From UBA11606 sp049437325 (lineage in GTDB: Bacteria > Actinomycetota > Acidimicrobiia > Acidimicrobiales > Aldehydirespiratoraceae), in the NCBI GenBank assembly GCA_049437325.1, contig JBMTIM010000082.1, forward strand, positions 1-6,218: 6,218 bases of DNA, given 5' to 3'. The translations under genes were made by a program, and so were the position numbers. Under the pieces are notes generated by a model. It was given only the letters and a program-made list of their open reading frames with translations, was not told where the DNA came from and did not search any database. The stretch's first letter is position 1, and every line of letters starts with the position of its first letter. Shown piece by piece: positions 3,979-6,218 of the stretch.

Positions 3979-6218
3979 GTGACCACACGCGCTGCGCAAC
4001 GCGAACGGTACTCATTCGGCAACTTGGAGGAAGTCCTCGAACTTCCTGACCTCATCGCCATCCAACGGGAGAGCTTTACCTGGCTCCTCGACGAAGGTCT
4101 TGCTCAGACCTTCCGGGATATCTCGCCCATCAAAGACTTCACCGAGACACTTCAGCTCGAGCTGGAGTTCGATCCCGATGACGAGGATCTGCGCCCGCCG
4201 CCGAAGCACTCGGTCGAAGAGTGCAAGGAAAAGGACATGACCTACAGCGCGCCGATCTTCGTGCGCGCCCGTTTCATGAACGCCAACACCGGCGAGATCA
4301 AGGAACAGACGGTCTTCATGGGTGACTTCCCCATGATGACCGACAAGGGGACGTTCATCATCAACGGCACCGAACGAGTCGTCGTGTCGCAGCTCGTGCG
4401 CTCCCCCGGTGTCATCTTCCAGCCGGGTGAGCGGTTCCGCCTCCGGAATCTCAGCAAGCATCAGCTCGTCACCGGAACGATCCATCCCTATCGGGGGGAG
4501 TGGATCGAAATGGACGTCGAGCAGAAGCCGGGCAAGGACGTCACCGCCGGAGCTCGTGTTGCGCGCAAGCGCCGCATCTCGCTGTTCACCCTCCTGCGCG
4601 CCCTCGGGTACGACGAGGAGAACGAGCCAGGGTTCCTCGACCGCTTCGTCCAGCACTTCGACTTCCTCGAAGGGCAGTGGGAGAAGGACCGGGAAATCGC
4701 CCCCACCCAGGAAGAGTCCCTGCTCGAGATCTACAAGCGGGCCCGTCCGGGCGAGCCGCCGACCGTGGAGTCGGCCCGGGCCTACTTCCGCAACGCCTTC
4801 TTCGAGCCTCGTCGCTATGACCTCAGCAGGGTCGGTCGTTACAAGCTCAACCGCAAGCTCGGGCCTGAGCTCGACTTCCTCCAGCAGCAGTTCGGCCTCG
4901 ATCTGGAACGCCCGGACCCGAGCCAGTCGGTTCTCGCGCAGGCCGAGATGCTCGCTGCAACCACCTACCTGCTGAACCTCGCCAAGGGCGAGCCGGGATA
5001 CCGCCTCGACGATCAGGACCATTTCGCCAACCGCCGCATCCGCAGTGTGGGTGAGCTGATCCAGAATCAGGTGCGTATCGGTCTCAGCCGGATGGAGCGC
5101 GTCGTGCGTGAGCGCATGACCACGCAGGACGTCGAGGCGATCACGCCGCAGACCCTGATCAACATCCGCCCGGTCGTGGCTGCGATCAAGGAGTTCTTCG
5201 GTACGTCCCAGCTCTCACAGTTCATGGACCAGGTCAACCCGCTGTCGGGGCTTACGCACCGTCGCCGGCTCTCGGCACTCGGTCCGGGAGGCCTGTCCCG
5301 TGAGCGGGCCGGTTTCGAAGTCCGTGACGTCCACTTCTCTCACTACGGCCGCATGTGCCCGATCGAAACACCGGAAGGACCCAACATCGGCCTGATCGGC
5401 GGTTTGGCATCGTTCGCTCGCGTGAACCCGTTCGGCTTCATCGAATCGCCCTACCGAGTGGTGAAGAACGGCAAGGTCACGGACGAGATCGTCTACCTGA
5501 CAGCCGACGAAGAAGAGGAGTACGTCGTTGCGCAGGCGAATGCCCCGCTCGACAAGAACGGCGCGTTCGTCAACGACCGCGTGCTGGTGCGACGTTCGCC
5601 CCAGGCTGCGAGTCTCCAGGATCTTCGGTTGCAGCTGGAACAGGAAGTGTTCTTCGGCGCCACCACCGAGATCTCCTCGGTGCCGCCCGACGAAGTCCAG
5701 ATGATGGACGTCTCGCCCAAGCAGATCATCTCGGTTGCCACTGCACTGATCCCGTTCCTCGAACACGACGACGCCAACCGGGCCCTCATGGGCGCCAACA
5801 TGCAGCGCCAGGCTGTCCCGCTGTTGCGGGCGGAAGCGCCGTACATCGGGACCGGCATCGAGGCCCGTTGTGCCTCCGATGCTGCCGACATGGTGTTGGC
5901 CGAAGATGACGGCACGATCGTCGAACTCGACGGCGACCACATCATCGTCGACTACAAGAAGCTCGGGCAGCAGACGATTCGACTCAAGAAGTTCGCTCGG
6001 TCCAACCAAGACTCCTGCATCAATCAGAAGATCCGTGTGGCCGCCGGCGACAAGGTGAAGAAAGGCCAACTGCTCGCCGACGGACCGTCGACCGACCTGG
6101 GTGAACTCGCGCTCGGGAAGAACCTGCTCGTCGCCTTCATGCCGTGGGAGGGCTACAACTTCGAGGACGCCATCATCCTCTCCGAGCGTCTGGTGAAGGA
6201 CGACGTGCTGACGTCGAT
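3979..6218 (+). CDS. rpoB: DNA-directed RNA polymerase subunit beta, 3' truncated by window
   Basis: RpoB forms one pincer of the RNA polymerase clamp and part of the active site. GTG 3979 has AGGAG at 3969-3973, five bases upstream. The frame is then open for 746 codons to the window edge; a whole protein is about 1150-1200 residues. The N-terminus reads RYSFGNLEEVLELPDLIAIQRESFTWLL, followed by FMGDFPMMTDKGTFIINGTERVVVSQLVRSPGV of the protrusion, then the lobe. The rifampicin pocket (about 408-434) reads TSQLSQFMDQVNPLSGLTHRRRLSALGPGG, with Gln414, Asp417, His427, Arg430 and Ser432 matching E. coli Q513, D516, H526, R529 and S531, so rifampicin sensitivity is expected. MCPIETPEGPNIGLI follows, and the visible part ends at GYNFEDAI (725-732) with Glu729 and Asp730 near the active centre. 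It is probably followed by rpoC beyond the window. Confidence 0.97.
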   Translation, partial: MTTRAAQRERYSFGNLEEVLELPDLIAIQRESFTWLLDEGLAQTFRDISPIKDFTETLQLELEFDPDDEDLRPPPKHSVEECKEKDMTYSAPIFVRARFMNANTGEIKEQTVFMGDFPMMTDKGTFIINGTERVVVSQLVRSPGVIFQPGERFRLRNLSKHQLVTGTIHPYRGEWIEMDVEQKPGKDVTAGARVARKRRISLFTLLRALGYDEENEPGFLDRFVQHFDFLEGQWEKDREIAPTQEESLLEIYKRARPGEPPTVESARAYFRNAFFEPRRYDLSRVGRYKLNRKLGPELDFLQQQFGLDLERPDPSQSVLAQAEMLAATTYLLNLAKGEPGYRLDDQDHFANRRIRSVGELIQNQVRIGLSRMERVVRERMTTQDVEAITPQTLINIRPVVAAIKEFFGTSQLSQFMDQVNPLSGLTHRRRLSALGPGGLSRERAGFEVRDVHFSHYGRMCPIETPEGPNIGLIGGLASFARVNPFGFIESPYRVVKNGKVTDEIVYLTADEEEEYVVAQANAPLDKNGAFVNDRVLVRRSPQAASLQDLRLQLEQEVFFGATTEISSVPPDEVQMMDVSPKQIISVATALIPFLEHDDANRALMGANMQRQAVPLLRAEAPYIGTGIEARCASDAADMVLAEDDGTIVELDGDHIIVDYKKLGQQTIRLKKFARSNQDSCINQKIRVAAGDKVKKGQLLADGPSTDLGELALGKNLLVAFMPWEGYNFEDAIILSERLVKDDVLTS

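Noticed and set aside
4012..5022. 336-codon minus-strand frame antisense to rpoB
   Set aside because: Codon-bias shadow of rpoB, with its Glu/Leu/Val-rich composition arising from the complementary strand; no domain recognised.
5332..5334. Phe in DVHFSHYGR where E. coli has Pro, considered as a rifampicin-resistance change
   Set aside because: This is E. coli position 552, not the cluster II residues 563-572, which are unchanged here (ETPEGPNIGLI). An aromatic residue is normal at this place in other bacteria such as Bacillus.
5215..6069. 284-codon minus-strand frame antisense to rpoB
   Set aside because: Same reason: mirror of a certain gene, no start context or motif.

Overview
This window is a conserved housekeeping locus from a high-GC bacterium: the ribosomal protein stalk region followed by the RNA polymerase beta subunit, in the order rplK, rplA, rplJ, rplL, a tyrosine phosphatase gene, rpoB. 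Every gene is on the + strand. Strong G/C at third codon positions, GTG starts, TAnnnT-type -10 elements, an apparently leaderless gene and an RpoB with actinobacterial sequence features all point to Actinomycetota. The overall look suggests an Acidimicrobiia-like lineage, but that class-level call is inference.

Layout. Bases 1-49 are an AT-rich stretch (17 of 49 bases are G or C) that does not supply the expected start of rplK. The L11 reading frame is clean from about base 50 to its stop at 460 but has no start codon. A 118-base spacer with potential hairpins leads to rplA (579-1280). The 229-base gap before rplJ holds a candidate promoter, an L10-leader-like RNA (about 1337-1414), a terminator-like hairpin with a T-rich tail (1434-1471) and an unusually complete Shine-Dalgarno. 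rplJ (1510-2214) carries a long acidic C-terminal tail and is two bases from rplL (2217-2600). Two hairpins follow rplL, the second a strong terminator candidate.

Between rplL and rpoB sits an MptpB/LipA-type protein tyrosine phosphatase (2689-3684). It seems to be transcribed from its own promoter as a leaderless mRNA. Then comes a 294-base non-coding region with two good tandem promoter candidates, several hairpins and a 12-base direct repeat flanking one hairpin. rpoB starts at GTG 3979 and runs open off the right edge (746 complete codons, about two thirds of the protein).

How it fits together. L11 and L1 are 50S proteins. L10 and L7/L12 form the stalk that recruits translation factors, and the leader before rplJ is probably where L10 or the L10-L12 complex limits its own synthesis. 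RpoB is the beta subunit of RNA polymerase. In many bacteria rplJL and rpoBC are co-transcribed; here a terminator, an independent gene and new promoters separate them, so the two are probably regulated apart.

I see no mobile element, CRISPR array, RNA gene or previously unknown multi-gene system. The points most worth a second look are the broken 5' end of rplK, the rplJ leader, the phosphatase insertion and the rpoB leader.
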